Below, piece by piece: positions 1 through 9,164 of a DNA stretch of 64,000 nt. The notes below the pieces were generated by a model. That model was given only the letters and a program-made list of their open reading frames with translations, was not told where the DNA came from and did not search any database. The DNA is from CAYJAZ01 sp964368455 (GTDB lineage Bacteria > Desulfobacterota > Desulfovibrionia > Desulfovibrionales > Desulfovibrionaceae). Within the stretch, counting starts at the first letter, position 1. Every line of letters starts with the position of its first letter. The stretch is from positions 98,556 to 162,555 of the forward strand of contig CAYJAZ010000003.1 in the NCBI GenBank assembly GCA_964368455.1. Direction: 5' to 3'. Position numbers and translations under genes: made by a program.

Positions 1-219
1 GTGTCTTATCCATTCGCCTTTAAATGCATAAAAACCGCCAGTTCGCGGACTTGGAATAATACCCACAACCGTAATAGCATCTTCGTGTTTGCTATTTGCT
101 TGCAATTTTATGATAGCATAGCCGTTTTCAGGATTGGAAAAGATGATCTTCTCAACTGTTCCTTTTATAGTTTCATTATTGTTCTCGTTTTCTATTAATG
201 AGGCTTGCTTGGCTTTCAT
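1..219 (-). CDS. recD2: RecD2-type ATP-dependent DNA helicase, N-terminal fragment (cut by window edge)
   Basis: Reading the minus strand from an ATG at 219 gives 73 residues that stay open to the window edge, so the stop and helicase motifs lie outside. The peptide carries the typical RecD2 N-terminal OB-fold pattern: GTVEKIIFSNPENGYAIIKL, then ITVVG, a Pro-rich turn and FKGEW. RecD2 is a 5'-3' DNA helicase that acts in recombination and repair without RecBC. A good Shine-Dalgarno site (AAGGA) lies just upstream of the ATG. The plus-strand frame over the same bases is a shadow. The family call rests only on this N-terminal part. Confidence 0.8.
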   Translation of the reverse strand, partial: MKAKQASLIENENNNETIKGTVEKIIFSNPENGYAIIKLQANSKHEDAITVVGIIPSPRTGGFYAFKGEWIRH

Positions 220-650
220 AGCTATCCTTATGGCTTGCATTTCTACTCGGCTATCTTTCTAAATTCATTTTTCTTGTAAAATTCACAAAATCTTTAAACT
301 TGGAAACACATCCTAAAAATCTTGTAAGCTTATAATTTACTTTACAGTGTAATTTATTTCTACTATACTTTCTTAAAGTGTACAATACTTTACAAGAAAT
401 TGCTGTAAGTGTTTCATATGTTTGAGAATAAGAATGTATCTCTTCAGATTTCTAAGAATGGATGAAATTCTAAAGATAAGTTTCTTTCATTTATAAAACT
501 TTCTCAACTCATGCAAGCTTTGTACATAATTGTATTTTCAAGTTTTTTTTCATGAAAACTTGAAAATAAAGCGTTGAATATTGATATTCCTTTCAGTTAT
601 GGAAGGTTTTTTTATTATAACTTATTATAAAATTAAAATAAGGCTTTAAT
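220..650. promoter_or_regulatory. Divergent intergenic region between recD2 and hom with inverted repeats
   Basis: No gene is visible in this AT-rich stretch between divergently read genes. It contains a short perfect palindrome, TTACA-G-TGTAA, at 342-352. It also contains a perfect 12-bp inverted repeat (535-546 with 555-566, arm TTTTCAAGTTTT, 8-nt loop) about 85 bp before hom. Either could be an operator or a transcript hairpin. No run of T follows the second one, so it is not an obvious terminator. Confidence 0.4.
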
Positions 651-1934
651 ATGAAAGAACTTGTTATTGGTATCGCAGGTGTTGGTGTTGTAGGCGGCGG
701 TTTACTTGAACTTCTTGAAAAAAACAAAGACACTATCTTGCAAAGAACAGGCAAAACCATTCGAGTGAAAACACTTTGCGTGCGTGATATTTCAAAAAAT
801 CGTCCTTATATGCCAGAAAATATCAACTTGACTACAAATGTCTTGGATATAACTCAAGATCCTGAAATTGAAATCTTTATTGAATTAATGGGTGGGATTG
901 AAGAAGCAAAAAAAGCCATACATTCAGCCTTAAGTCATAATAAATCCGTTGTTACAGCAAATAAAGCTTTATTGGCAGAAGAGGGGAATGAACTCTTTGA
1001 ATTAGCCGCAAAAAATAACTTACATCTCAAATTTGAAGCAGCTGTTGCAGGCGGTATTCCAATTGTTGAAACACTCAAAGAAAGCTTAAATTCCAATCAA
1101 ATTGTATCATTAATGGGGATTTTAAACGGTACCTCAAACTATATCCTTTCACAAATGACAACTGAAAATCTAGATTTTGCAACTGCACTCAAGCAAGCAC
1201 AAGATCTAGGTTTTGCTGAAGCTGAACCAACTCTAGATATAGGTGGATACGATGCCGCCCATAAACTCAATCTTCTCACACGTTTAGCTTGGGGTGTTGA
1301 ATATCCTTATAAAAAAATGCTCATTTCAGGTATAGATTCGCTTGAAAGTATGGATATAAAATTTGCAAGGGAATTTGGCTATAGAATCAAGCATATAGGA
1401 CAAGCTACCCTCAATACAGAACATGGCAAAAGTATAGAAGCTGGGCTTTTTCCAGCCTTAGTGCATGAACGCTTATTACTTGCAAAAGTTGGCGGTGCCT
1501 ACAATGCTGTAAGGGTAGAAGGAAATGCCGTAGGTTCTTTATTCTTACACGGTTTAGGTGCAGGTGCTCTACCAACTGCTTCTGCTGTTTTAGCCGATAT
1601 CTTGTCCATAGTAAAAGGTAATGAATCAAATAATTTCGGTTATAGAGATCAAATTTTACCTCAAGCTAATCTTTTAAATTCAGAAGAAAGCATCTATCCA
1701 TACTATCTACGTTTTATGGTGCGCGACGATGCTGGTGTTTTACGCGATATAGCAGGAGCCTTTGCTGAAGAAAATGTAAGTATAGCTCAAGTAACGCAAA
1801 AAGCTAAAACAAATGACGGCGTGCCGCTCATCTTTATCACTCACAAAGCACCCTATAAAGCTATTCTAAAATCTTTGCCAAAAATCAAATCTATGATAAA
1901 GCAAGAAGCTGTGTGTTACAGGATTTTTGATTAA
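651..1934 (+). CDS. hom: Homoserine dehydrogenase
   Basis: NAD(P)-dependent reduction of aspartate semialdehyde to homoserine, the branch point to threonine and methionine. The 427-aa product has an N-terminal Rossmann motif (GVGVVG, about residues 10-15), the substrate-domain pattern VVTANKALLA near residue 100, the dimer/catalytic region with GILNGTSNYIL, and a C-terminal ACT domain (about 350-427, starting YYLRFMVRDDAGVL). The ACT domain implies feedback control, as is usual for the long form of this family. The ATG is preceded by AAGG. ksgA follows after 31 nt, so the two are probably cotranscribed. Confidence 0.95.
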   Translation: MKELVIGIAGVGVVGGGLLELLEKNKDTILQRTGKTIRVKTLCVRDISKNRPYMPENINLTTNVLDITQDPEIEIFIELMGGIEEAKKAIHSALSHNKSVVTANKALLAEEGNELFELAAKNNLHLKFEAAVAGGIPIVETLKESLNSNQIVSLMGILNGTSNYILSQMTTENLDFATALKQAQDLGFAEAEPTLDIGGYDAAHKLNLLTRLAWGVEYPYKKMLISGIDSLESMDIKFAREFGYRIKHIGQATLNTEHGKSIEAGLFPALVHERLLLAKVGGAYNAVRVEGNAVGSLFLHGLGAGALPTASAVLADILSIVKGNESNNFGYRDQILPQANLLNSEESIYPYYLRFMVRDDAGVLRDIAGAFAEENVSIAQVTQKAKTNDGVPLIFITHKAPYKAILKSLPKIKSMIKQEAVCYRIFD

Positions 1935-1965
1935 TTCTTCTCTGCCTTCATTCAATAGGAATTAC

Positions 1966-2745
1966 ATGACATTTGCAAAAAAATCACTTGGACAGCATTT
2001 TTTACACGATAAAAATATCTGCCAAAAAATAGTAGACTTACTCGATGTTCAAGACAAAGATGCTATACTTGAAATTGGGCCTGGAACTGGTGCTTTAACA
2101 AATATTTTAAAGCTATTACCGTATTCATCTTTTCTCATTCTTGAAAAAGACGACAGATTCGCAAAATTACACGCTGAAGAAAATCTGCCGAATGTAAATG
2201 TAATACATACAGACGCATTGCAATTCAATTGGAAGAAACTCGATAATTCCATAAAAATTATCTCAAACCTCCCTTACAACGTTGCTTCACCACTCATGTG
2301 GGATATCGTTTCACAAACACCCGCACTCCAAAGAGCCGTGTTCATGATACAAAATGAAGTGGCAGATAGATGTGTTGCACAAGTAAATACTAAGCATTAC
2401 GGTGTATTATCTATTTGGTTGCAAGCTTTTGCAAAAGTAGAAAAAAACTTCGTCGTCTCTCCACGTGCCTTTAATCCGCCGCCAAAAGTAGATTCCGCCG
2501 TCATCACATTAAAACCATATGCACAAGAAGAACAAACAAAAAATCCAGCTATACTCGCAAATCTCATAAAAATTCTCTTTCAGCAAAGAAGAAAGCAAAT
2601 TGCTGGAATACTCAAAAAAAGTACATATTCCACACTCGCAACTCAAATGCTCGAAGCACACAATATACAGCCAGCACAAAGGCCTGAAACCATAGATGTG
2701 CAAACTTATATTTCAATGGCAGATTTCATAGCAGAAAGAAAGTAA
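1966..2745 (+). CDS. ksgA: 16S rRNA dimethyladenosine transferase (KsgA/RsmA)
   Basis: SAM-dependent dimethylation of two adjacent adenosines near the 3' end of 16S rRNA during 30S maturation. Visible motifs are KSLGQHFLHD at the N terminus, the SAM-binding LEIGPGTGALT, and the catalytic NLPYNVASPL. The C-terminal helical domain contains FQQRRKQI. I chose the ATG at 1966 because it has AGGA at normal spacing and starts right before the conserved KSLGQHF; the frame extends upstream to 1927 without support. Length (259 aa) is normal. The palindromic element starts about 20 bp after the stop. Confidence 0.95.
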   Translation: MTFAKKSLGQHFLHDKNICQKIVDLLDVQDKDAILEIGPGTGALTNILKLLPYSSFLILEKDDRFAKLHAEENLPNVNVIHTDALQFNWKKLDNSIKIISNLPYNVASPLMWDIVSQTPALQRAVFMIQNEVADRCVAQVNTKHYGVLSIWLQAFAKVEKNFVVSPRAFNPPPKVDSAVITLKPYAQEEQTKNPAILANLIKILFQQRRKQIAGILKKSTYSTLATQMLEAHNIQPAQRPETIDVQTYISMADFIAERK

Positions 2746-2765
2746 AATCATTTTTTGTCTGCGAC

Positions 2766-3334
2766 GCTTTTTTTGTGTCTCCGACGGCCAAAGGGAATAA
2801 TTCCCTTTGGAAACCCTAGCATGCAAGGTAAGTATGTAGGGTATTTGTTAATATTCCTTTATTTTTTTTATTTGCGAAAAAGTTTTAAGGCTTTGGTGCT
2901 ATGCACCAAAGCCTTAAATACTGTTTCGCTTTAAAATAGTGTGGTATCAATTTTTACGCAAAACAAGTTGCCATTTGTCACTATGTTCCAAATGTGATTT
3001 CATTGTTTTGCGTAATGAAAAAGTCGTAAGCAGTGAAAGAAATGTTCTAGACTCGTCATTGCGAGGAATGAACAAAGTGAATGACGTGGCAATCTATTTC
3101 TTATTAAATTAATTTCATTTCTTACATTTGGAACGTAGTGACAAATGGAAACTTACTTTTTGGTATTTCTAGCTTTAAAATTTTAAAGCGGAAAAGTATT
3201 TAAGCGAAGCTTAAAACTTTTCCGCAAATAAAAAAAATAAAAACTACTTTAGCTATTTCCCTCTGTGCTCACCTTGCCTCATAGGGGTTTCCAAAGGGGT
3301 TCAACTCCTTTGGCCGTCGGAGACAAAAAAAGGC
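2766..3334. repeat. Long near-palindromic intergenic element with nested hairpins
   Basis: This fills the 600-bp gap between ksgA and ahbC. The outer ends are inverted copies: TTTGTGTCTCCGACGGCC near 2772-2789 against GGCCGTCGGAGACAAA near 3312-3327, each followed inward by a CCAAAGG...CCTTTGG hairpin. Further in, both arms carry a TTTGCG-AAAAGTTTTAA block and a CATTTGTCACTA-GTTCCAAATG block. Nested perfect hairpins occur at 2884-2918 (16-bp stem TTTAAGGCTTTGGTGC, loop TAT) and 2954-3015 (13-bp stem TTACGCAAAACAA). A CGTCATTGCGAG...GACGTGGCAATC palindrome sits near the centre (3053-3094). Much of the left arm recurs at 15735-16050, so it is a dispersed repeat. No coding frame is supported. 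Confidence 0.85.
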
Positions 3335-3352
3335 ATAGGGGACTAGCTAATA

Positions 3353-4546
3353 CTATAACATTTCGCCTGTGATTTCTTCATCAGTGAGGAAACAAGCAGG
3401 ATCGTCAGCCCAGATGTCGCCGTGTACAGCTTCAGCTCTATGCCTAAAGTTACCGGCACATATATTGAGGAAGCGGCAACGTGTACAACGTCCTTTAAGA
3501 TGTGGTCTTTTATCCTTGAATTTATGGAGTAATTCGATATTTGGATCAGTCCAAATTTCTGAGAATGGTCTTTCAAGCACATTACCAAAAGAGATATGTC
3601 GGAGGAATTGATCGGCATGAACTTGCCCATCCCATGATATACAGCCAATTCCGCGTCCTGATGAATTTCCTTCATTGAATTTAAGAAGTTCTAAAACTTC
3701 AGCCGCACGTTTTGGATCTTCTTTGAGAAGACGCAGATACACAAGTGGGCCGTCTGCATGATTGTCTACAGTGAGAACTTCTTTTGGAGTGCCGGCATCG
3801 TGCAATTTTCTTGTTTCGTCCATGATGAGATTTACGACTTCACGAGTTTGTGCGTGATCTAAATCTTCTTTGACAAGTTCAGAACCACGTCCTGCATAAA
3901 CTAAATGGTAGAAACAGGCACGCGGGATTTCATAATCCTTTAATATTTGGAAAATAGTTGGGATATCTTGATAATTTTGCTTGTTTATAGTAAAACGCAC
4001 ACCAACTTTTATGCCTTCAGCCATTGCATTTTGCACGCCTTCTAAAGCACGTCTGAAAGAACCTTTCACAGCACGAAATTTATCATGAATTTCTTCGCCA
4101 CCATCTAAAGAAATGCCTACATAAGAAAAACCTACTTCTTTGAATTCTTTAGCTTTTTCTTTGGTAATCAATGTGCCATTTGTTGAGATAACGGCACGCA
4201 TTCCCTTTGAAGTTGCGTAATGTGCTAATTCAGTGAGATCTTTTCTGATAAGTGGTTCGCCGCCAGAAAAGAGGATGACAGGTGAGCCGAAATTTGCTAA
4301 ATCATCAATCATTACTTTTGCTTGTGAAGTTGAAATAGGATCTGCTGCTTCATTTTCTTCAATGGCATGTGCATAACAATGCACGCATTTAAGATTACAA
4401 CGCTTTGTCATATTCCACACGACAACAGGTTTTTTGTCTTTTGAAAATTGAAGTAAATGCGAAGGCAATTTGCCTGATTCTCTACCATATCTTAACGCAT
4501 CGGATGGTTCCACTTGGCCACAATAGAGTTTTGATATTCCAATCAT
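3353..4546 (-). CDS. ahbC: AhbC-type radical SAM enzyme (12,18-didecarboxysiroheme deacetylase), alternative heme pathway
   Basis: In the siroheme-dependent heme route of sulfate reducers and archaea, AhbC removes acetate side chains from 12,18-didecarboxysiroheme to give Fe-coproporphyrin III. The 397-aa protein starts MIGISKLYCG-VEPSDALRYGR, which I recall as characteristic of AhbC. It has the radical SAM cluster motif CNLKCVHC (Cys50, 54, 57) and the SAM-binding FSGGEPL. A C-terminal Cys-rich SPASM-like part (GRCTRCRFLNICAGN) would hold an auxiliary Fe-S cluster. AhbD or NirJ are the nearest alternatives; the N terminus favours AhbC. It is read divergently from miaA, and its stop abuts the palindromic element. 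No other heme gene is nearby. Confidence 0.78.
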   Translation of the reverse strand: MIGISKLYCGQVEPSDALRYGRESGKLPSHLLQFSKDKKPVVVWNMTKRCNLKCVHCYAHAIEENEAADPISTSQAKVMIDDLANFGSPVILFSGGEPLIRKDLTELAHYATSKGMRAVISTNGTLITKEKAKEFKEVGFSYVGISLDGGEEIHDKFRAVKGSFRRALEGVQNAMAEGIKVGVRFTINKQNYQDIPTIFQILKDYEIPRACFYHLVYAGRGSELVKEDLDHAQTREVVNLIMDETRKLHDAGTPKEVLTVDNHADGPLVYLRLLKEDPKRAAEVLELLKFNEGNSSGRGIGCISWDGQVHADQFLRHISFGNVLERPFSEIWTDPNIELLHKFKDKRPHLKGRCTRCRFLNICAGNFRHRAEAVHGDIWADDPACFLTDEEITGEML

Positions 4547-4659
4547 TTGTTATAACTCACTTATTTAAAGATAATTTCTGTATAGACTTTTTGTTGAATA
4601 AAATTCCTAATAGATGTATACAGTAATGACTTCAATTTTTCTGTGATTGGAAACACATT

Positions 4660-5607
4660 ATGAAAAAAATTATCTGCATAGTTGGCCCTACGGGTTCTGG
4701 GAAAAGTGGCTTTAGCATTGACTTAGCTGAATATTTTATTAATAATTCGCTAAATGTACATATAATTAATGCCGATTCACGCCAAGTGTATAGAGATTTT
4801 CCTCTTATCACAGCACAACCAAGTGCAGAAGAAAAAAAAGATATTCCACATTTTCTCTACGGAATTTTGCAAAGTCACGAAAAATGCACAGCTGGACTCT
4901 GGCTTGACTTGGTGCATGAAGAAATAAAAAAAGCATATGAAAACAATGCAATACCTGTTTTAGTTGGCGGAACAGGTATGTATATTAAAGCTCTCACAGA
5001 AGGTATAGCTCAAATTCCAGCTATACCAAGTGAAATAAGTGAAAAAATACTACAAGAATTAGACAAAGAAGGCATAGAAAAAATGTATGCAAAACTTCAA
5101 GTAATTGATGAAATATATGCCAATAAAATACATAAAAATGATAGACAAAGAATATGTAGGGCTTTAGAAGTTTATACGCATACAGGACAAAATTTATCGC
5201 ATTGGCATTCATCTGCACAGGGCAGTTCAAGATACCAATCATTTAAAATAGGAATCGGACTACCACTTTCTCCAATAGATGAACTAAATCCATATCTTAT
5301 AAAAAGAACAGAAATGATGCTCAAAGATGGTGCAATAGAAGAAGCAAAAAAAGCTTATGAAATATGCCCAAATTTGAAAGCTCCAGCTTGGACGGGTATA
5401 GGGTGTATTGAAATTGGTAAATACATTACAAATACTTACGCCTTAGAAAAGTGTAAAGAAGAATGGAATAAAAACACAAGAGCTTATGCTAAAAGACAAT
5501 GGACTTGGTTTCGAGCTGATAAAGCTATAGAATGGTGTCATCCATTTGATAAAGAAAGAAGAAATATTCTCATAAATAAAGCTTTAGACTTTATAAATGA
5601 GGCATAA
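4660..5607 (+). CDS. miaA: tRNA dimethylallyltransferase
   Basis: Transfers a dimethylallyl group to N6 of A37 in tRNAs reading UNN codons. The P-loop GPTGSGKS lies at residues 8-15. The family motifs NADSRQVYRDF, PHFLYG, VGGTGMYIKAL and NDRQRICRALEVY are all present, and the length of 315 aa is normal. It is a single-gene unit, divergent from ahbC and followed by a rho-independent terminator at 5622-5660. Confidence 0.95.
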   Translation: MKKIICIVGPTGSGKSGFSIDLAEYFINNSLNVHIINADSRQVYRDFPLITAQPSAEEKKDIPHFLYGILQSHEKCTAGLWLDLVHEEIKKAYENNAIPVLVGGTGMYIKALTEGIAQIPAIPSEISEKILQELDKEGIEKMYAKLQVIDEIYANKIHKNDRQRICRALEVYTHTGQNLSHWHSSAQGSSRYQSFKIGIGLPLSPIDELNPYLIKRTEMMLKDGAIEEAKKAYEICPNLKAPAWTGIGCIEIGKYITNTYALEKCKEEWNKNTRAYAKRQWTWFRADKAIEWCHPFDKERRNILINKALDFINEA

Positions 5608-5621
5608 AATCCACATAAAAC

Positions 5622-5660
5622 AAAAAGCTTTACTACAAAAAAATGTAATAAAGCTTTTTA
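5622..5660 (+). terminator. Rho-independent terminator after miaA
   Basis: Inverted repeat AAAAAGCTTTA (5622-5632) and TAAAGCTTTTT (5649-5659) ending in a T run. It lies 15 nt after the miaA stop and just before the convergent tRNA-Lys. Confidence 0.75.
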
Positions 5661-5676
5661 TTTATAAGAAATTTAG

Positions 5677-5753
<77 letters not shown>

Positions 5754-5774
5754 CAAGCATTTTCATGCACTGTT

Positions 5775-5804
5775 TAGATAGCAAATTTCTCATGCTAAAG
5801 TCAA
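5775..5804 (-). promoter_or_regulatory. Sigma70-type promoter for tRNA-Lys
   Basis: On the minus strand, TTGACT (5804-5799) and TATCTA (5780-5775) are separated by 18 bp, about 22 bp before the tRNA 5' end. Spacing and position fit a tRNA promoter. Confidence 0.55.
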
Positions 5805-5948
5805 GCTTTTTTTCTTGGCATTTTTATTTCATAAAAAGTATATCCTTTACATTTTGTTGATAGTGTTTATTTTTTTAAAATAACTTTCGAGCATATGCTT
5901 TGTATGAGCTTCATTTGAAGTTTTATAAAGCTCAATATATGGTGATAT

Positions 5949-7877
5949 ATGAATAATAGAAAATTATGTTTTTTAAGGCTTGTTTTTTTACCGCAAGCCA
6001 TGCTTATAGTTCTTTTTCTTTCTTTTGTTTTTTTAAGCAATGCTTATGCTTTTAATGACGAAAGTTCGATTTCGCTCAATGACGCATCCACAACTATGAG
6101 CAGGCTTAATATTGAAAAAGAACAATTTTCTTTACAAAGTGAATGGTATTTTTATACAGAAAAATTGGAAAAGGAGGAGAATAAAAAACTTATTCTTGCT
6201 CTTGATTTAGATTTTAAAGAAGGTTTTTATACCTATGGTCCGCAATATTCTTCTTTTCCAACTTCTTTTAATATTGCAGACGCAAAATACGATTTTTACT
6301 ATCCGAGAGTAGAAGAAAAATATGATATTTTAACAAATAAAAAATTAAAACTATATTCTAACAATATAAAATATTATATTTTATTTGATAATATTTCAAG
6401 TGTTACTCAAACAAATAAAATAGAGCTTAATCTTTCTTTTTTACTTTGTTCTGCACAAAATTGTATGCCTATAATGGGGACTTATCCTCTTAATTTACCT
6501 AAGCTTGATGAAGTTCAGGAATTGAGTGAAGTTTTCTATAATGATATAGTCTCTCACTATTCTTCTCTTGTGTTTGACAATATAAATATGAAAAATGCTG
6601 AAGTGTACAGCTTACAAACAGCTGAAACGATGAATTTATCAAAAAACACTTTAAGCAATGATTATAGTTTTGATTTTGCAGTACAAACAGCATCTTCTAG
6701 TATTGAAGCTACTTCCTTTGTTTTTGCAGTAGTTCTTGGCTTGATTGCTGGTTTTATACTCAATTTCATGCCTTGCGTATTACCTGTTGTAGCGATAAAA
6801 ATACATTCTATCATGCAAAGTGCCAATTATAATGAAGAAATACAAGATGAGATGATACGTTCGCATTCATTGTATTTTTCATTAGGAATACTCACGCTTT
6901 TTACATTTTTAGCTCTTGTTTTTGGTCTTTTTGATATGATGTGGGGAGCTATTTTTCAAAATATTTATTTTATTATCTTTTTAGCAAGTATTATCTTTTT
7001 ATTTGCTCTTTCTTTCTTTCACGTGTTTTCCTTGCCTTTATTTAATATTTCAGCTCCTAAAACTTCATCAAAGAGAGTAGATTCTTATTTTCAAGGTATG
7101 CTCACAACCTTGATAGCGACGCCTTGCTCAGGTCCTCTTTTGGGTTCAACGCTAGGTTTTAGCCTTACTTTGCCATTACCTATGCTTGTTTTAGTCTTTT
7201 TATCGACAGGCCTTGGAATGGCTATGCCTTATTTGATTTTAGTCTTTTTCCCACATTTTATTAAATTTATTCCACGTTCTGGTAAGTGGACAGAAATAAT
7301 GGAAAAAATTCTTGCATTCATTCTTCTTCTTACCGTTCTCTATTTTGTTTCTATTCTGCCTGATGATTTGATTATTCCAACACTTGCTTATTTATTGTCA
7401 TCGGCTTTTTTTCTTTATCTTTATTCCTTTATTAAATACAATAAACATGCCTTTAAGTGGGGGATTTTTCTATTTATTCTGCATGTAGCTCTTTCTTCTT
7501 ATATTTTTGCCCCTGAAAGTGCTGAAAGGCTGAATTGGCAAGAATATTCTTATAATGAATTTAAAGAAGAATTAGGCAAGACAAATATGATTGTTGATTT
7601 TACTGCTGACTGGTGTCCTACTTGTCAAGTCCTCAAAGAAACAGTATTAACTTATGATAAACTTAAAGTTTTAGTTGATGAATATGATATAAAATTGATA
7701 CGCGTTGATATGACAAAATTTGATAAAGCAAATCAAGATTTCCTTGCTAGTTTAGACAGTGCGAGCATACCTCTTCTTGCACTGTTTAGAAAAGATATTT
7801 TTGCTTATTCGCCTATTATTTTAAGAGACATCTATACATTTAATCAATTAAAAGAAGAGATTGAGAATAATTTTTGA
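5949..7877 (+). CDS. dsbD: DsbD-like thiol:disulfide interchange protein
   Basis: Membrane protein that carries reducing power from cytoplasmic thioredoxin to periplasmic thiols. The 642-aa product has a signal peptide ending near NAYAFND, an N-terminal periplasmic DsbD-alpha-like domain with a CSAQNC cysteine pair, and a central multi-pass domain with the two conserved cysteines (FMPCVLP and TPCSGP). It ends in a thioredoxin-like domain with WCPTC. All three cysteine pairs of full-length DsbD are present, so it looks functional. It may serve cytochrome c or other periplasmic thiol maturation; trxA and trxB lie 47 kb further on. Confidence 0.9.
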   Translation: MNNRKLCFLRLVFLPQAMLIVLFLSFVFLSNAYAFNDESSISLNDASTTMSRLNIEKEQFSLQSEWYFYTEKLEKEENKKLILALDLDFKEGFYTYGPQYSSFPTSFNIADAKYDFYYPRVEEKYDILTNKKLKLYSNNIKYYILFDNISSVTQTNKIELNLSFLLCSAQNCMPIMGTYPLNLPKLDEVQELSEVFYNDIVSHYSSLVFDNINMKNAEVYSLQTAETMNLSKNTLSNDYSFDFAVQTASSSIEATSFVFAVVLGLIAGFILNFMPCVLPVVAIKIHSIMQSANYNEEIQDEMIRSHSLYFSLGILTLFTFLALVFGLFDMMWGAIFQNIYFIIFLASIIFLFALSFFHVFSLPLFNISAPKTSSKRVDSYFQGMLTTLIATPCSGPLLGSTLGFSLTLPLPMLVLVFLSTGLGMAMPYLILVFFPHFIKFIPRSGKWTEIMEKILAFILLLTVLYFVSILPDDLIIPTLAYLLSSAFFLYLYSFIKYNKHAFKWGIFLFILHVALSSYIFAPESAERLNWQEYSYNEFKEELGKTNMIVDFTADWCPTCQVLKETVLTYDKLKVLVDEYDIKLIRVDMTKFDKANQDFLASLDSASIPLLALFRKDIFAYSPIILRDIYTFNQLKEEIENNF

Positions 7878-8037
7878 TTTTGTTGAAGCTTAATCTTCTT
7901 GCATAATGAGTGAAAAAAAGTTATAAAGAGCTCCTTAGACTGTTGACAAAGTCGACAAGCTCGAAAACATAAACTTCAAAATACATGTAGAATTATCTAC
8001 TTATTTGAAATATAAATAAATTCATAAAGGATAAAAG

Positions 8038-9114
8038 ATGGCAGACATAAAACTTATGGAAAAATGTCAAGCTCCTGGTTGAGCTGCGAAAACCGCTCCA
8101 GAGTTGCTGGAGAAACTTTTATCAAATATAACAAAGATTCCTGATCCAAGTAAAAGAATAATACATGGCTTTGAGCATAATGAAGATGCTGTGATTGTTT
8201 CTTCTGTTCCTCAAGGTATGGCATTAGTGCAAACTATTGATATACTTACACCAATCGGTAATAATCCACGTTTATTTGGCCAAGTTGCGGCGGCGAATGC
8301 ACTTTCTGACGTGTATGCTGTTGGTGGTAAAGCTTGGTCTTGCATGAATGTGCTTGCCTTTCCTTCAAAAGAATTAGACATTGAAATACTTGTAGAAATT
8401 CTTCAAGGTGGCATAGAAAAAATCATTGAAGCAGAAGCTGTGCTTGCTGGCGGACACACTTTAGAAGAAGATGTGCTTAAATTTGGATTGAGTGTGACTG
8501 GTTATATTGATCCGCAAAATATTGCGAGTAATGCAGGTTTACGTGAAAATGACGAGCTTCTTCTTACAAAACCTATAGGTTCTGGCGTGCTTGCAACTGC
8601 TATTAAAGCGAATTGGAAAGGCCTTGATAAGACAGTAGAATTAGAGAATAATCTTTACTATTGGGCAACAATGCTCAATAAAAAGGCTTCTACTCTCATT
8701 CAAGAAATGCAATTAAAAGCTGCAACCGACATCACTGGTTTTGGTCTTGGCGGACACTTGCTTGAAATGGCAAAAGCTTCAAAAGTCTCAATAGAATTAG
8801 ACTTAGGCTCTATTCCTTTTATGCCAGATGTGCTTGATTTTGCTGAGCATGGACTTATTCCTGCGGGCACATACACGAATAGAAAGCATTGTGTGCCTTA
8901 TACTCATCATGCTTACAATCTTGAAAACGATAATCTTGTACTCAAGGCCTTGCTTGCTTTTGATCCGCAAACTTCTGGCGGTTTAGTTTTAGCAATTCCA
9001 AAAGAAAGATTAGACGAGGCGAAGCAAAGATTGAATATATTGAATGTTGAACATTGGCATATAGGCAGAGTGAAGAAAAATAGTCTAACAAATGAACACC
9101 TTATTCTTGCATAA
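8038..9114 (+). CDS. selD: Selenophosphate synthetase, a selenoprotein (in-frame UGA read as Sec)
   Basis: Makes selenophosphate from selenide and ATP for selenocysteine and selenouridine synthesis. The true start is the ATG at 8038 with AAAGGA upstream. The frame runs MADIKLMEKCQAPG, then TGA (8080-8082), then AAKTAPELLEKLL, and continues open to 9114. The UGA falls where other SelD proteins have the essential Cys/Sec of the (C/U)-x-x-K motif, here U-A-A-K. A perfect 6-bp hairpin (CTCCAG 8096-8101, loop AGTTG, CTGGAG 8107-8112) starts 13 nt after the UGA, fitting a bacterial SECIS. Later motifs (GGHTLEEDVLKFG, ATDITGFGLGGHL, DPQTSGGL) are intact. With Sec the product is 358 aa. A gene call starting at 8104 would lose the active site. 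Confidence 0.95.
8096..8112 (+). promoter_or_regulatory. Bacterial SECIS hairpin in selD
   Basis: Perfect stem CTCCAG/CTGGAG with apical loop AGTTG. The loop starts 19 nt after the UGA and has G at its second position, within the known 16-37 nt window and loop rule for bacterial SECIS elements. It would recruit SelB with Sec-tRNA. Confidence 0.75.
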
Positions 9115-9164
9115 TAGAGATAATAGGTGAATAAGAAGAATATACTTTTTAATTGAGGTTTTTT

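Noticed and set aside
1..198. Plus-strand 65-codon frame at the window start
   Set aside because: The minus strand encodes a clear RecD2 N terminus over the same bases with SD and start; the plus frame is a shadow.
2766..3334. Insertion sequence or transposase remnant
   Set aside because: The element has inverted ends but no transposase-like frame in any reading, and I cannot see clear target-site duplications.
3343..3675. Second minus-strand frame of 110 codons overlapping ahbC
   Set aside because: It is out of frame with the well-supported radical SAM gene and has no motif of its own.
8038..8103. selD read as a pseudogene with a premature stop or as starting at TTG 8104
   Set aside because: The UGA is at the conserved Cys/Sec site, followed by a SECIS-like hairpin, and both flanks match SelD; Sec read-through explains it better.
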